64,000 nucleotides of DNA from Alistipes sp. (GTDB taxonomy: Bacteria > Bacteroidota > Bacteroidia > Bacteroidales > Rikenellaceae). This document shows, one piece after another, positions 1 to 8,095 of this stretch. Within the stretch, counting starts at the first letter, position 1, and every line of letters begins with the position of its first letter. The stretch lies in NCBI GenBank assembly GCA_017520545.1, contig JAFXFM010000021.1, forward strand, positions 1-64,000, read 5' to 3'. Both the position numbers and the translations under genes were made by a program. The notes beneath the pieces were generated by a model that did no database searches, had not been told where the DNA came from, and saw nothing but the letters and a program-made list of their open reading frames with translations.

Positions 1-348
1 CCTTCGCCTGCCGAAGATATACGCGAAAAGTTGGACCTTGTGAAGTTGCTCGTTAGACACAAGGCCTCGACATTCTTTTTCCGCATCGATGGCGTGTCGA
101 TGGTGGATGCTGCGATGGACGATGGCGATATTATCGTTGTCGACCGTGCCGTTGAGCCCTACAACAACTGCAAGGCGGTATGCTACATCGATGGTGAGTA
201 CACCGTTAAGCGTGTTGAGATTGCCGATGGCCGTGTGCGCCTTATGCCTGCCAACGAGCTAAACACAAAGTATCGCCCGATAGAGATATCGCCCGAAAAT
301 CAGTTTATGATATGGGGCGTGGTTACCTATATTATAAAAAAGGCCTAA
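1..348 (+). CDS. umuD: UmuD-like SOS mutagenesis protease, 5' end outside window
   Basis: The frame is open from base 1, so the gene begins before the window. The visible 115 residues are the C-terminal S24/LexA-type peptidase domain. The catalytic serine lies in the GVSM motif and the lysine in YTVKR, the usual Ser-Lys dyad of UmuD. The self-cleavage site normally found near residue 24 is not in the window. UmuD is activated by RecA-stimulated self-cleavage and joins UmuC to form DNA polymerase V. The stop lies 6 bases before the umuC start, so the two are one operon. SOS control is expected from the family, but the promoter and LexA site lie upstream and cannot be seen. Confidence 0.9.
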   Translation, partial: PSPAEDIREKLDLVKLLVRHKASTFFFRIDGVSMVDAAMDDGDIIVVDRAVEPYNNCKAVCYIDGEYTVKRVEIADGRVRLMPANELNTKYRPIEISPENQFMIWGVVTYIIKKA

Positions 349-354
349 CGCGCG

Positions 355-1620
355 ATGTTTGCCCTTGCCGACTGCAACAACTTCTACGCCTCGTGTGAGC
401 GTGTCTTTCGACCCGATCTGCAGGGACGCCCCATTATTGTTCTGTCGAATAATGACGGCTGCGCTATTGCACGCTCCAACGAAGCTAAGGCCTTGGGCAT
501 AAAGATGGGCGACCCATATTTCAAGATTCGCGATATTGTCGAGAGGCACAATGTGGCGGTATTCTCCGGCAATATGGCGCTCTATGGCGATATGTCGCAG
601 AGGGTGCGTTGGGTGTTGGAGGAGTATGCTCCCTCGGTGGAGGTATACTCCATCGACGAGGCCTTTTTAGACCTGCGCGGCATGGAGGGTATCGACTTTG
701 ATGCCTACGCCAAGCGCATATCGAGCGAGTGCTGGCGACTCACCTCTATCCCCGTGTCGGTGGGTATCGCTCCCACGAAGACCCTTGCAAAGATTGCATC
801 GAAGCTCTGTAAAAAGTACCCTAAGCTGCGTGGTGGCTGCTATATGCACCGACAGCAAGATCTCGAAAAGGTGCTACGCAAGTTTCCGATAGAGGATGTC
901 TGGGGCATCGGTCGCAAGACAGCACGCAAGCTCCACGAGCGAGGTATCTCCACCGCTTGGGAGTTTTCGCAGATGGACGAAGGGCTGGTGCGAGGATTAT
1001 TTGGCATCGTGGGTTTGCGCACTTGGCAGGAGTTGCGAGGTGTGCCGAGCATCGAGTTTGAGGATACTATCGAGGCTAAGCAGTCGATATGCGTTTCCCG
1101 CAGTTTTAGCAAGGAGATAACCGATGTCAAGGAGCTTGCCGAGCAGGTGGCAAACTTTGCGGCCTCGGCAGCCGAGAAGCTTCGTGCCCAGCACTCGGCG
1201 TGTGTCGAGATGATGGTTTTTGCCTATACCAACCGCTTTAAGGAGAGCGAGCCACAGACATACGGCAGCACCCTTGTATCGTTCGAGGAGCCTACGGCAG
1301 ACCATCGTGCAATAGTCGCTGCGGCAGTAAACGCAACCCGTGAGGTGCATCGCCGAGGCTTTGGATATAAGAAGGCAGGCGTGGTAATCAGTAAGCTGAT
1401 GCCTTTGGATGGCGTTGTGCGCTCGCTATTTACCGACTCTGTGGCATTGGAGCGTGAGAGTCGCCTATCTTCGGCAATGGATAGCATCAACCACACCTTT
1501 GGTCGTGGTGCTGTGAAGTTTGGCGTGCAGGGCAGTGGCGCAATAAAGTCCTCAAAGGAGAACCAGTCGCCACACTATACTACGCTATGGACGGATATCC
1601 CCAAGGCAACGGTAAAGTAA
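355..1620 (+). CDS. umuC: DNA polymerase V catalytic subunit UmuC (Y family)
   Basis: The protein has 421 residues, the normal UmuC length. The Y-family catalytic motifs are intact: the N-terminal ADCNNFYASCE carries the first metal-binding aspartate, and YSIDEAFLDL carries the second acidic pair. The HhH region (WGIGRKTARKL) and the C-terminal little-finger and UmuC-type tail follow. It performs error-prone translesion synthesis with UmuD'. The ATG is 6 bases after umuD, fitting translational coupling. Nothing in the sequence suggests inactivation. It is the last gene before the AT-rich accessory region. Confidence 0.95.
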   Translation: MFALADCNNFYASCERVFRPDLQGRPIIVLSNNDGCAIARSNEAKALGIKMGDPYFKIRDIVERHNVAVFSGNMALYGDMSQRVRWVLEEYAPSVEVYSIDEAFLDLRGMEGIDFDAYAKRISSECWRLTSIPVSVGIAPTKTLAKIASKLCKKYPKLRGGCYMHRQQDLEKVLRKFPIEDVWGIGRKTARKLHERGISTAWEFSQMDEGLVRGLFGIVGLRTWQELRGVPSIEFEDTIEAKQSICVSRSFSKEITDVKELAEQVANFAASAAEKLRAQHSACVEMMVFAYTNRFKESEPQTYGSTLVSFEEPTADHRAIVAAAVNATREVHRRGFGYKKAGVVISKLMPLDGVVRSLFTDSVALERESRLSSAMDSINHTFGRGAVKFGVQGSGAIKSSKENQSPHYTTLWTDIPKATVK

Positions 1621-2022
1621 AGGGAGAATTTGAAAAGTTGGTCACACTTGACTCACTTCGTTTGGGATTGGAATTGTCGGGCGAGGAGAATTTTTACCGT
1701 ATGCGCTCACACCACACTCACAGCTAAACACATATACTTCTTTACTCAGAAAGTACGGGAGACAATACATTGATATATAATAACATAGTTTTACATAAAC
1801 ACAAGCGCTCAACCTACGGGTGAGCATGAGGTGCATACTTCAAGTTGCGCCCATGGACCATCAATCGAGAATCGAATCAATTTGGGTTTCTTCCACAACA
1901 GCTCGAAAGCAATCAGAGAGGCAAAGAGATACTACAATAATGTAGATGGATGCTTCTATTGTTGCCTCGAGAATCATAGGAGGTGATATACGAAAGATCG
2001 TTTGTATTCATTAATCTTTGTT
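1621..2022. other. Gap between umuC and the accessory operon
   Basis: There is no long gene here. The left part (1621-1830) holds nothing recognisable. The right part contains a possible small ORF (1831-1986) listed separately, and then the hairpin terminator at 2023. A 14-base stretch at 1764-1777 recurs exactly at 5194-5207 with similar flanks, which may mark related debris from the same mobile source. Confidence 0.5.
1831..1986 (+). CDS. Possible small cysteine-containing protein or remnant
   Basis: This 51-codon frame opens at 1789 and has a GTG at 1831 as its only usual start; there is no ATG. The C-terminal part reads like a real protein: INLGFFHNSSKAIREAKRYY followed by NNVDGCFYCC. 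It resembles, from memory, short Bacteroidetes proteins with an aromatic LG[YF]F core and a VDGC.YC tail, but no family can be named with certainty. The poor start and the lack of an upstream promoter favour a truncated remnant. A terminator lies 37 bases downstream. Confidence 0.3.
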   Translation: MHTSSCAHGPSIENRINLGFFHNSSKAIREAKRYYNNVDGCFYCCLENHRR

Positions 2023-2047
2023 AAGACGGCTCCGGCCGTCTTTTTTT
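2023..2047 (+). terminator. Rho-independent terminator
   Basis: An 8-bp perfect stem (2023-2030 with 2035-2042) with a TCCG loop is followed by a run of seven T. It insulates umuDC and the small frame at 1831 from the accessory operon that starts at 2115. Confidence 0.85.
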
Positions 2048-2114
2048 GCCTCTATATTATGATTATAGCAAAATTTTTCATATCTTTATGACAATTTATT
2101 GAGAATAAAAGCAT

Positions 2115-3002
2115 ATGAAAATTTCAATGAAGAAATATTGGTGGATTGCATTAGTTATTTTACTCATGCCAATTGCTCTTAATTTTATATTACTAACGCC
2201 CTCTTTTACAGCTATTGTCGGAGATGAAATAGCGTGGTTGTCATTTTGGGGTGGATATTTGGGTGCTATTATTAGCACTACTGCTGCATTTATAATTCTG
2301 TACATACAGCGCAAGGATAACGAATCTGAGAACGAAAAGAATAGGGCTGACAATGAGACTCAGAACAAACAAAATAGAGTTGAAAACAAAAAGTTAAATA
2401 GAGCGAATAGGCAACTGCAACTTAATATCATGAAATATCATCAACAGAGTCATTGGCTTGATGAATTCCGAAATGCGAGTTTAGCGTATTGTAGTGCTTT
2501 TAATCACAATGACCTTGTAATGATTTCCAATATTATGTGGCTGGATCCCAATGGCGCTTTAGAAAGAATCAAACTGCTATTTGATCGTGTGACTGCAGCA
2601 AATGCCACATTCTCATTTGTCAGAAAACAAGATAGCGCTGCTGATAAATTAGCAACGAGTATAGGCGATATAGATACGAAATATCGTGAAGTACTAAATG
2701 ATGTGCAATATTTTGTGCTATATTACGCGGTCGAAACAGAACCCAACAATAGGCAACATCAGCGATTTCATCTATTTTTGCAGCGACAAGATAATGGAGA
2801 CGGTAGTGTAAATAGGTTAATGAATTTATTGCAACAACCAATAGTTTCTATAAACAATTGGGACTATTTTAGAAAATTAGTATGGATTTCTATTGCAACT
2901 GCAGTCAACTTCGAGGCAGACGCGCGTGATAAATTATACGAATACATCAAACAAGAACAAGAGGATATCAATAAGCTTCTAACAGAAAATATAGAGTCAT
3001 AG
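2115..3002 (+). CDS. Membrane-anchored coiled-coil protein, unknown function
   Basis: The 295-residue protein starts with two hydrophobic segments (about residues 7-31 and 40-66, the second containing SFWGGYLGAIISTTAAFIIL). A strongly charged Asn/Glu/Lys-rich coiled coil (about 67-105) follows with a loose repeat of ENEKNR-like units, then a soluble helical domain of about 190 residues. I do not recognise a named family. The two-TM plus coiled-coil plus cytosolic-domain plan is similar to membrane proteins of some abortive-infection systems, which is only an architectural analogy. It is 23 bases upstream of a GIY-YIG gene and looks like the first gene of a three-gene operon ending at 4732. 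Confidence 0.75.
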   Translation: MKISMKKYWWIALVILLMPIALNFILLTPSFTAIVGDEIAWLSFWGGYLGAIISTTAAFIILYIQRKDNESENEKNRADNETQNKQNRVENKKLNRANRQLQLNIMKYHQQSHWLDEFRNASLAYCSAFNHNDLVMISNIMWLDPNGALERIKLLFDRVTAANATFSFVRKQDSAADKLATSIGDIDTKYREVLNDVQYFVLYYAVETEPNNRQHQRFHLFLQRQDNGDGSVNRLMNLLQQPIVSINNWDYFRKLVWISIATAVNFEADARDKLYEYIKQEQEDINKLLTENIES

Positions 3003-3025
3003 AAATTCGAACATGCAATATAACT

Positions 3026-3853
3026 ATGGGCAAAACAGTAACCACATACTTAATTGATGGAGATCCGAAAGGAACACAATATGCATTCATCAGCAACAAG
3101 ATTTGTCAGATGTTTGTTGTGCCACGCTCAAATCTTGCTTATCTCAATACGCAGGAGAAATTGCAAAAGCCTGCGTTTTACATACTTCTCGGTGAAGATG
3201 AAGCAACCAAACCACAAGCATATATCGGTGAGACTGAGAATTTCCGTGAGCGTGTAAAAGACCACGATAGCAAGAAGTCGTTTTGGCAAAAGGCTCTCAT
3301 ATTCGTATCCAAAGATGCGGATATGACAAAAGCAGATGTGCAGTATTTAGAGCATAAGGCAATAGCCGAGGCAAAGAAAGCCAATGCTTTTGTATTGAGC
3401 GACAATAAGCAGACACCAAAAGCTCCCAATTTGCCCGAATATCAGCAAGACTCAATGGATGAATTCTTCGAGGATGTAAAATTCTTGGCATCGTTCATTG
3501 GATGCAATATCTTCGAGGTATCTCAACCAAAGGTAGAGCACATCTTCTACACCAAAGGTAGAGGTTGCGATGCGAAAGGCTTTTATAGTTCTAGCGGTTT
3601 CACGGTATTGAAAGGAAGCGTAATTGCAAAGTCGATGACTCCATCCTTTAACTGGAAAGAGAAGCGTACTCTCATGCTTCAGGAATATACAATGTTAGAT
3701 GGTGATAGATTGATAATGACCTCAGATAAAACATTTCCTAGTCCAAGTACTGCGGCAGACTTTTGTTTGGGAAGATCAGCCAATGGTTGGACTATATGGA
3801 AAGATAAGGATGGCAATACATTAGATGCAATATACAGAAAACAATTAGAATAG
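3026..3853 (+). CDS. GIY-YIG nuclease family protein with C-terminal DUF4357
   Basis: The N-terminal half carries a GIY-YIG nuclease core: FYILLGEDE, then AYIGETENFRERVKDH about residues 64-82, with the conserved Tyr, Gly and Arg. A downstream glutamate in QYLEHKAI could be the metal ligand. The C-terminal 60 residues (SPSTAADFCLGRSANGW then TIWKD) match the DUF4357 pattern often fused to such nucleases. Expected activity is DNA cleavage, perhaps site-specific or restriction-like. It sits between the membrane protein (23-base gap) and the Fic fusion (3-base gap), so the three are almost surely cotranscribed. A metabolic role is unlikely. Confidence 0.85.
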   Translation: MGKTVTTYLIDGDPKGTQYAFISNKICQMFVVPRSNLAYLNTQEKLQKPAFYILLGEDEATKPQAYIGETENFRERVKDHDSKKSFWQKALIFVSKDADMTKADVQYLEHKAIAEAKKANAFVLSDNKQTPKAPNLPEYQQDSMDEFFEDVKFLASFIGCNIFEVSQPKVEHIFYTKGRGCDAKGFYSSSGFTVLKGSVIAKSMTPSFNWKEKRTLMLQEYTMLDGDRLIMTSDKTFPSPSTAADFCLGRSANGWTIWKDKDGNTLDAIYRKQLE

Positions 3854-3856
3854 AAT

Positions 3857-4732
3857 ATGACCAAAATATCCATTCGATTTTATAATGACCGTGAGGTTAG
3901 AGCTGTTTGGGATGAGGAAAAATCCAAGTGGTGGTTCTCTGTGCTCGATATCGTCGGGGTACTGAACGACCAAGACGACTATCAGAAAAACCGCAACTAC
4001 TGGAAATATCTCAAAACAAAACTTAAAAGCAAGAATAGCGAAGTGGTTAGTGGCACTAACCAGTTGAAATTACTTGCGCCCGATGGCAAGCGACGACTCG
4101 CTGATGTCCTCGACTACGATGGCGTTCTGCTCCTCGCAAAAAGTTTTCCCAACGCCCGTGCGATGCGTTTTGTCGAGTGGTTTACCAATAGCGACGAGAC
4201 GATTGACGGCAAGAGCAAGTCGAAGGCATACGCCCTTTTCGAGAGTAGCCTAATCGACAACATCGAGGTCGGAACGGTCAAAGGCTTGCAGCAGGTCCAC
4301 GCCTACCTGTTTGGTGGTTTGTACGATTTTGCCGGTCAGATTCGCACGGTGAATATCGCAAAGGGCGGATTCCAGTTTGCGATGTCGCAATTCCTTCCGC
4401 AGACACTCGCAACAATCGAGCAGATGCCCGAAACGAATTTCGAGGAGATTGCCGACAAATATGTCGAGATGAACATCGCTCATCCATTCCGTGAGGGCAA
4501 TGGCCGTGCGACCCGTATATGGCTCGATTTGATGCTCAAGAAGCAGTTGCAGAAATGCGTTGATTGGAGTAAGATTGACAAGAACAACTACTTGAATGCG
4601 ATGCAAAAAAGTGTCGCTGACTCGTCGGATATCAAGCGACTTTTGCAATCTGCTTTGACCGACAAAATCAATGACCGTGAAACCTTTATGAAGGGTATCG
4701 ACTACTCGTACTACTACGAACAGGAAGAGTAA
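3857..4732 (+). CDS. BRO-N-like domain fused to Fic AMP-transferase domain
   Basis: The first ~110 residues ([28 protein letters not shown], then [15 protein letters not shown]) resemble the BRO-N phage antirepressor-type DNA-binding domain. The rest is a Fic domain with the full motif HPFREGNGR at residues 209-217, including catalytic His209. The C-terminus ends with SYYYEQ (S284 to E288), close to the [S/T]xxxE[G/N] inhibitory helix of class III Fic proteins, so activity is probably self-restrained. Fic enzymes usually transfer AMP to protein hydroxyls. The gene starts 3 bases after the GIY-YIG gene. The fusion suggests a DNA-regulated modifier or toxin; target unknown. Confidence 0.88.
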   Translation: MTKISIRFYNDREVRAVWDEEKSKWWFSVLDIVGVLNDQDDYQKNRNYWKYLKTKLKSKNSEVVSGTNQLKLLAPDGKRRLADVLDYDGVLLLAKSFPNARAMRFVEWFTNSDETIDGKSKSKAYALFESSLIDNIEVGTVKGLQQVHAYLFGGLYDFAGQIRTVNIAKGGFQFAMSQFLPQTLATIEQMPETNFEEIADKYVEMNIAHPFREGNGRATRIWLDLMLKKQLQKCVDWSKIDKNNYLNAMQKSVADSSDIKRLLQSALTDKINDRETFMKGIDYSYYYEQEE

Positions 4733-4741
4733 CAAAAATTC

Positions 4742-4786
4742 CAAAGTGCCAAATTCAAAATTTCAAAGAGCCATTTTGGCACTTTG
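4742..4786. repeat. 12-bp perfect inverted repeat, with a third partial copy
   Basis: CAAAGTGCCAAA at 4742-4753 is exactly inverted at 4775-4786 with a 21-base loop. The motif TGGCACTTTGAAA at the end of the right arm recurs at 4913-4925, beyond the terminator. It follows the stop of the Fic gene directly. It may be an RNA hairpin or a footprint of a small mobile repeat. Confidence 0.6.
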
Positions 4787-4809
4787 AAATGACACCAAAT
4801 AAAGTTAAA

Positions 4810-4842
4810 CAACTCGTGAGGATACTCACGAGTTGCTCTTTT
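4810..4842 (+). terminator. Strong hairpin terminator after the Fic gene
   Basis: An 11-bp perfect stem (4810-4820 with 4825-4835) and a GATA loop are followed by CTCTTTTAT. This ends the 2115-4732 operon. Confidence 0.85.
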
Positions 4843-5402
4843 ATACTAGGTACATCTTGTATTTTTGTGGTATTTTGACTTGTGTTTTTGTGGTAACGGA
4901 GCAGGGTCAAAATGGCACTTTGAAAAGGTATCTACACTTCCCCAAATAGAAAGTAAACAAATACTCCAACGAGCAATAATGCCTCAGGCTGGGACATCAT
5001 TATTTATACACCATTTAACACAATTTTCTATGAAATTTTACCATCTTTTAGGATTAGGGCACCGAGCGAAAAATCATAGAAGTGTGCATTTGCTGTAAAA
5101 GAAAGGCTCAATTATCTGCCCGACTTCATTCTAAAATTTACAACTCATTGATAATCAGCGCATGTTTTGTGCCACATCGGAAGATGCGAGGATAATACAT
5201 TGATATAAAGCTACATATATATGTTGTCCGAGAAAGTATGGAATGTTGTTTTGTTTCCGCACCGCAGCATTTACAGCGCACTTCGGAAATAAAATGCACA
5301 CTCCAAAATCAATGTTACATAAAATGTATTTACTCTTTTTGTAATAACAATTTGTGTAATTACATATTTTGTATTATATTGCAAAACTTACATAAACTGA
5401 CT
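4843..5402. other. Gene-free stretch upstream of the AAA ATPase
   Basis: I see no convincing gene. The stretch holds the third copy of the 4742 repeat, an 11-bp inverted repeat (5081-5091 with 5292-5302) and the 14-base match to 1764-1777. The last 100 bases are very AT-rich and probably contain the promoter of the ATPase, although no clean TAnnTTTG box is visible. Confidence 0.5.
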
Positions 5403-6536
5403 ATGGAGACTCCTTTTATCTATGGCAGAATAGCTACCGATGAGAATTTTATAGACCGAGAGGTGGAAACAACCAACTTGGTTTGGAATTTCGTGTCGCT
5501 TAGCAATACAATCATTATTGCTCCTCGCGGTTGGGGCAAGAGCTCGCTAGTGAATAAGGCTGTGAAGTTAGCAATGGAGCAGGATAACAAGTTGCGTATC
5601 TGTCATATCGACCTCTTTAATGTGCGTAATGAGGAGCACTTCTATTCGCTGCTTGCACAGAAGGTTATCGCTGCGACATCGACTAAATGGGAAGAGGCTG
5701 TAGAGAATGCAAAAAGTTTTTTCTCGCACCTTGTGCCAAAGATTTCTATTGGCACTGATCCTACAAATGAAGTAGCGATTGATTCCGATTGGGACGATGT
5801 AAAGCGCAATCCTGACGAAGTGCTTGACCTTGCTGAGAATATTGCAAAGCAGAAAGGGTTGAAAATCGTTGTTTGCGTTGATGAGTTCCAGAATATTGCA
5901 GAGTTCACTGACCCCGACTATTTCCAGAAAAAGTTACGCTCGCATTGGCAACAGCACCAGAGCGTTGCTTACTGCTTGTATGGTAGCAAACGCCATATGA
6001 TGATGGAAGTGTTTACCAATTCGTCAAAACCCTTCTACAAGTTTGGCAATCTGATGTTCCTCAATAAGATTGACACGCCTTATCTTGTAGAGTTCTTCAA
6101 TAGCCGCTTTGAGGATACAGGCAAGAAAATAAATGAAGAAGCAGCCAACCTGATTGTTGAACTTGTCGATAATCACCCTTACTACGCACAGCAGTTGGCA
6201 CAGCAGTCGTGGTTGAGAACAAAGGATGTGTGTACCATTGAAATTGTCCGCGAGGCACACGCTGCATTGGTAGAGCAGTTAAGCCTATTGTTTGTAACGA
6301 TTACAGAGACCTTGACAACACAGCAACTGAACTACCTTAAAGCCCTTATTGCGGGTGAAAAGGCTATTAGTTCAACCGATGTGATGCACCGCTACCAGAT
6401 ATCGTCGCCGACATCTGTGGCTCGCTCAAAGGCTGCTCTTATTAAGAATGATATTTTGGACAACAAAGCTGGCGAGATCTCGTTCCAAGATCCTATCTAC
6501 GCCTATTGGTTGAAGACTGAGTATTTTGCAAAATAA
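5403..6536 (+). CDS. AAA+ ATPase of the archaeal-type (ATPase_2/MNS) class
   Basis: The ATG at 5403 gives 377 residues (METPFIYGRIATDENFIDRE). The frame stays open further upstream, but that part has noncoding character and the family normally starts just before FI.RE. Walker A is APRGWGKSSL and Walker B is IVVCVDEFQN. A sensor/helical region follows, and the C-terminal ~70 residues look like a winged helix (LNYLKALIAGEKAIS, PTSVARSKAAL). There is no obvious C-terminal nuclease such as DUF234. Such ATPases are common in Bacteroidales accessory regions; substrates are mostly unknown. It is a single-gene unit closed by the terminator at 6562. Confidence 0.85.
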   Translation: METPFIYGRIATDENFIDREVETTNLVWNFVSLSNTIIIAPRGWGKSSLVNKAVKLAMEQDNKLRICHIDLFNVRNEEHFYSLLAQKVIAATSTKWEEAVENAKSFFSHLVPKISIGTDPTNEVAIDSDWDDVKRNPDEVLDLAENIAKQKGLKIVVCVDEFQNIAEFTDPDYFQKKLRSHWQQHQSVAYCLYGSKRHMMMEVFTNSSKPFYKFGNLMFLNKIDTPYLVEFFNSRFEDTGKKINEEAANLIVELVDNHPYYAQQLAQQSWLRTKDVCTIEIVREAHAALVEQLSLLFVTITETLTTQQLNYLKALIAGEKAISSTDVMHRYQISSPTSVARSKAALIKNDILDNKAGEISFQDPIYAYWLKTEYFAK

Positions 6537-6561
6537 AAGAGGATTTCCTGTAAACGCGAAA

Positions 6562-6607
6562 AGACTCTGCTAAGGTTTGAATATAACTTTAGCAGAGTCT
6601 CTTTTTA
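6562..6607 (+). terminator. Hairpin terminator after the AAA ATPase
   Basis: A 12-bp perfect stem (6562-6573 with 6589-6600) is followed by CTTTTTATT. The opposite side also has a short A run, so it could serve the minus-strand remnant beginning at 6610 as well. Confidence 0.85.
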
Positions 6608-6609
6608 TT

Positions 6610-6780
6610 CTACACCTCAATAAACTTCCTGCCATCGAAGCCGGCAAGATTCTCACGGTAATAGACATATCCGAGCTGGTTGCAAACTTGTTGTGCATTA
6701 CCAATGGCTGTCTCCTTGTGGTTCTCAATATTCTAGTGCTCTTTGAGGATTTGGAGCACGCCATCTAGAGTTCGGCTCAT
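6610..6780 (-). pseudogene. Small ORF broken by one in-frame amber stop
   Basis: Read on the minus strand, an ATG at 6780 opens a 57-codon frame with a TAG at 6735-6733. The two halves (MSRTLDGVLQILKEH and NIENHKETAIGNAQQVCNQL with about 20 more residues) are both protein-like and in the same phase, so a single base change probably inactivated one gene of about 56 residues. The start overlaps the stop of the next upstream frame (ATGA at 6780-6777). I do not recognise the family. Amber readthrough cannot be excluded but has no support here. Confidence 0.55.
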
Positions 6781-6866
6781 TGCACTTTGCCGTCCTTCGG
6801 GTCGAGATAGATGGTCTTGTTGCCGAATGACACTGTAACCTTGTACAGCGTTTTGGTAATGATTAT
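6777..6866 (-). pseudogene. Small ORF remnant without start codon, coupled to 6610-6780
   Basis: On the minus strand the frame TKTLYKVTVSFGNKTIYLDP, ending KDGKVQ, stops at 6777 with a 4-base ATGA overlap with the next small frame. No standard start is found upstream of TKTL (the codons are ATA/ATC/ATT), so a lost start is likely. The overlap indicates a former two-gene unit like those in Bacteroidales mobile regions. Function unknown. The frame runs up to the end of the YdeI-like gene. Confidence 0.45.
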
Positions 6867-6876
6867 GGTCTTTACT

Positions 6877-7302
6877 CTATTTGTATAACTCGGGGCGTCT
6901 GAGTTTGTTTTCGTCTTCAATCATTTGATTCATCTCCGAATCAGGTGCGACAACATTGTACTCAAAAGCCTTTTCAAAAGCAACTCTTCCGGCATCCGTC
7001 ATCAACCCTCTGTCTTCAAGATCCATACATCTATCCAAATTCAGTTGTGTCCAATGGCTTTTAGGACGACGAGGCGAAAGGCGTTGAACTAATCGACCAT
7101 CCGGAAGGCGTTTGAGAGTGGAATCTATCCAGCCGAAGCACAGAGCCTCTTCCACAACTTCGATGTATGGAATGGCCGACCATTCTGGGCATTTACTACG
7201 ATAGGTCACCACCCAACAACACCTCTCCTTGCAATGGTTATCAGTAAGCCATTGTCGAAGCTCGGAGCGGTCCTTAAAATGGAGTAGATTGATTATTTCC
7301 AT
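6877..7302 (-). CDS. YdeI/OmdA family protein
   Basis: The ATG at 7302 gives 141 residues. A longer frame starts at 7341, but the -7 promoter box lies inside that extension, which favours 7302. The sequence matches the YdeI/OmdA family pattern: LRQWLTDNH, then CCWVVTYRSK, EEALCFGWIDSTLKRL and RLSPRRPKSHW. The family is widespread and poorly characterised; some members are linked with resistance to peptides or stress. The gene is monocistronic on the minus strand. Confidence 0.85.
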   Translation of the reverse strand: MEIINLLHFKDRSELRQWLTDNHCKERCCWVVTYRSKCPEWSAIPYIEVVEEALCFGWIDSTLKRLPDGRLVQRLSPRRPKSHWTQLNLDRCMDLEDRGLMTDAGRVAFEKAFEYNVVAPDSEMNQMIEDENKLRRPELYK

Positions 7303-7320
7303 AGTGCCATATATATGATA

Positions 7321-7328
7321 CAAAGATA
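7321..7328 (-). promoter_or_regulatory. Bacteroidetes -7 box of the YdeI-like gene
   Basis: TATCTTTG on the minus strand matches TAnnTTTG and lies 19 bases before the ATG at 7302. The -33 element is not clear. Confidence 0.6.
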
Positions 7329-8095
7329 GTAAGTATTTCAATAAAGTGAACGAATAAATACGCTCAGAAGTAATGGTTTGCCTAAAATTATCAACCTGTC
7401 ATATAATATACATAAATAGCACATAATCTCTATTATATGATAGTTTGAGCGTGGTTTGCGTTTTTGCAAAATGACTTCTGAGGCGGGGTTGTATTTGTAT
7501 AAAAGGTTATGATTTTTGAATCTGAGATTTTAGGAAATTATTTGTGCGTTCTGTGGGTGAGAAAAATGCAGAAATCTTTGTACAAAACGAGTACATACGA
7601 TGTTTACTTCTGTATATAGTAAACATTATAATTGTCGTATAATCAACACAATATAAGGAGTTGGGTAAATCAATATTAGATTGCGAACTGTTCGTCAAAA
7701 TTGCAGATAAACATTGCTGCTTCCACTGTTCAAAATTTCTGTCTCGGAACATGTACAGAGAACAGTTAGCGCATAGAGTTGGTTTGTGTCGATTAGTTTA
7801 CATTATTATCGCTCTTATGGTCAATACCATATAACTTCTCAAAAGGTAATCTTTTAACACTCAAGCGACTACACGAAAGCGAACAGAGAATAGATGTCAT
7901 TTCAGAATGGTGATTTTTTTGTGCAGTTTAGAGTCTTTTATAACAAAGAGTTTACAAGACAGAAAAAAGTTACAAACAAATTACCATATAAATCTGCCAA
8001 AATGGCATTGCGTTATGCCGACAACTGCCATTTCAAAGCCTTATCCTTACACGGCAAATTATTTGTAGTTACGAGATTTGCTAACTCGAACTAAT
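7329..8095. other. AT-rich gap with no clear gene
   Basis: Two short frames exist. The one on the minus strand (7507-7752) is low-complexity and has no promoter. The one on the plus strand (7894-8094, 66 codons) stops one base before the ATG of the Mrr-like gene, which could mean coupling, but its composition is not convincing. An 8-bp inverted repeat (8000-8007 with 8026-8033) lies in the latter. I cannot assign either as a gene. Confidence 0.5.

Noticed and set aside
4865..5098. Plus-strand 77-codon frame
   Set aside because: It crosses repeats and lacks protein-like character.
7507..7752. Minus-strand 81-codon frame
   Set aside because: Low-complexity, no promoter box and no conserved pattern.
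7894..8094. Plus-strand 66-codon frame before the Mrr-like gene
   Set aside because: Its closeness to the next ATG is suggestive but composition and an internal inverted repeat argue against a real gene; left as a note in the gap entry.
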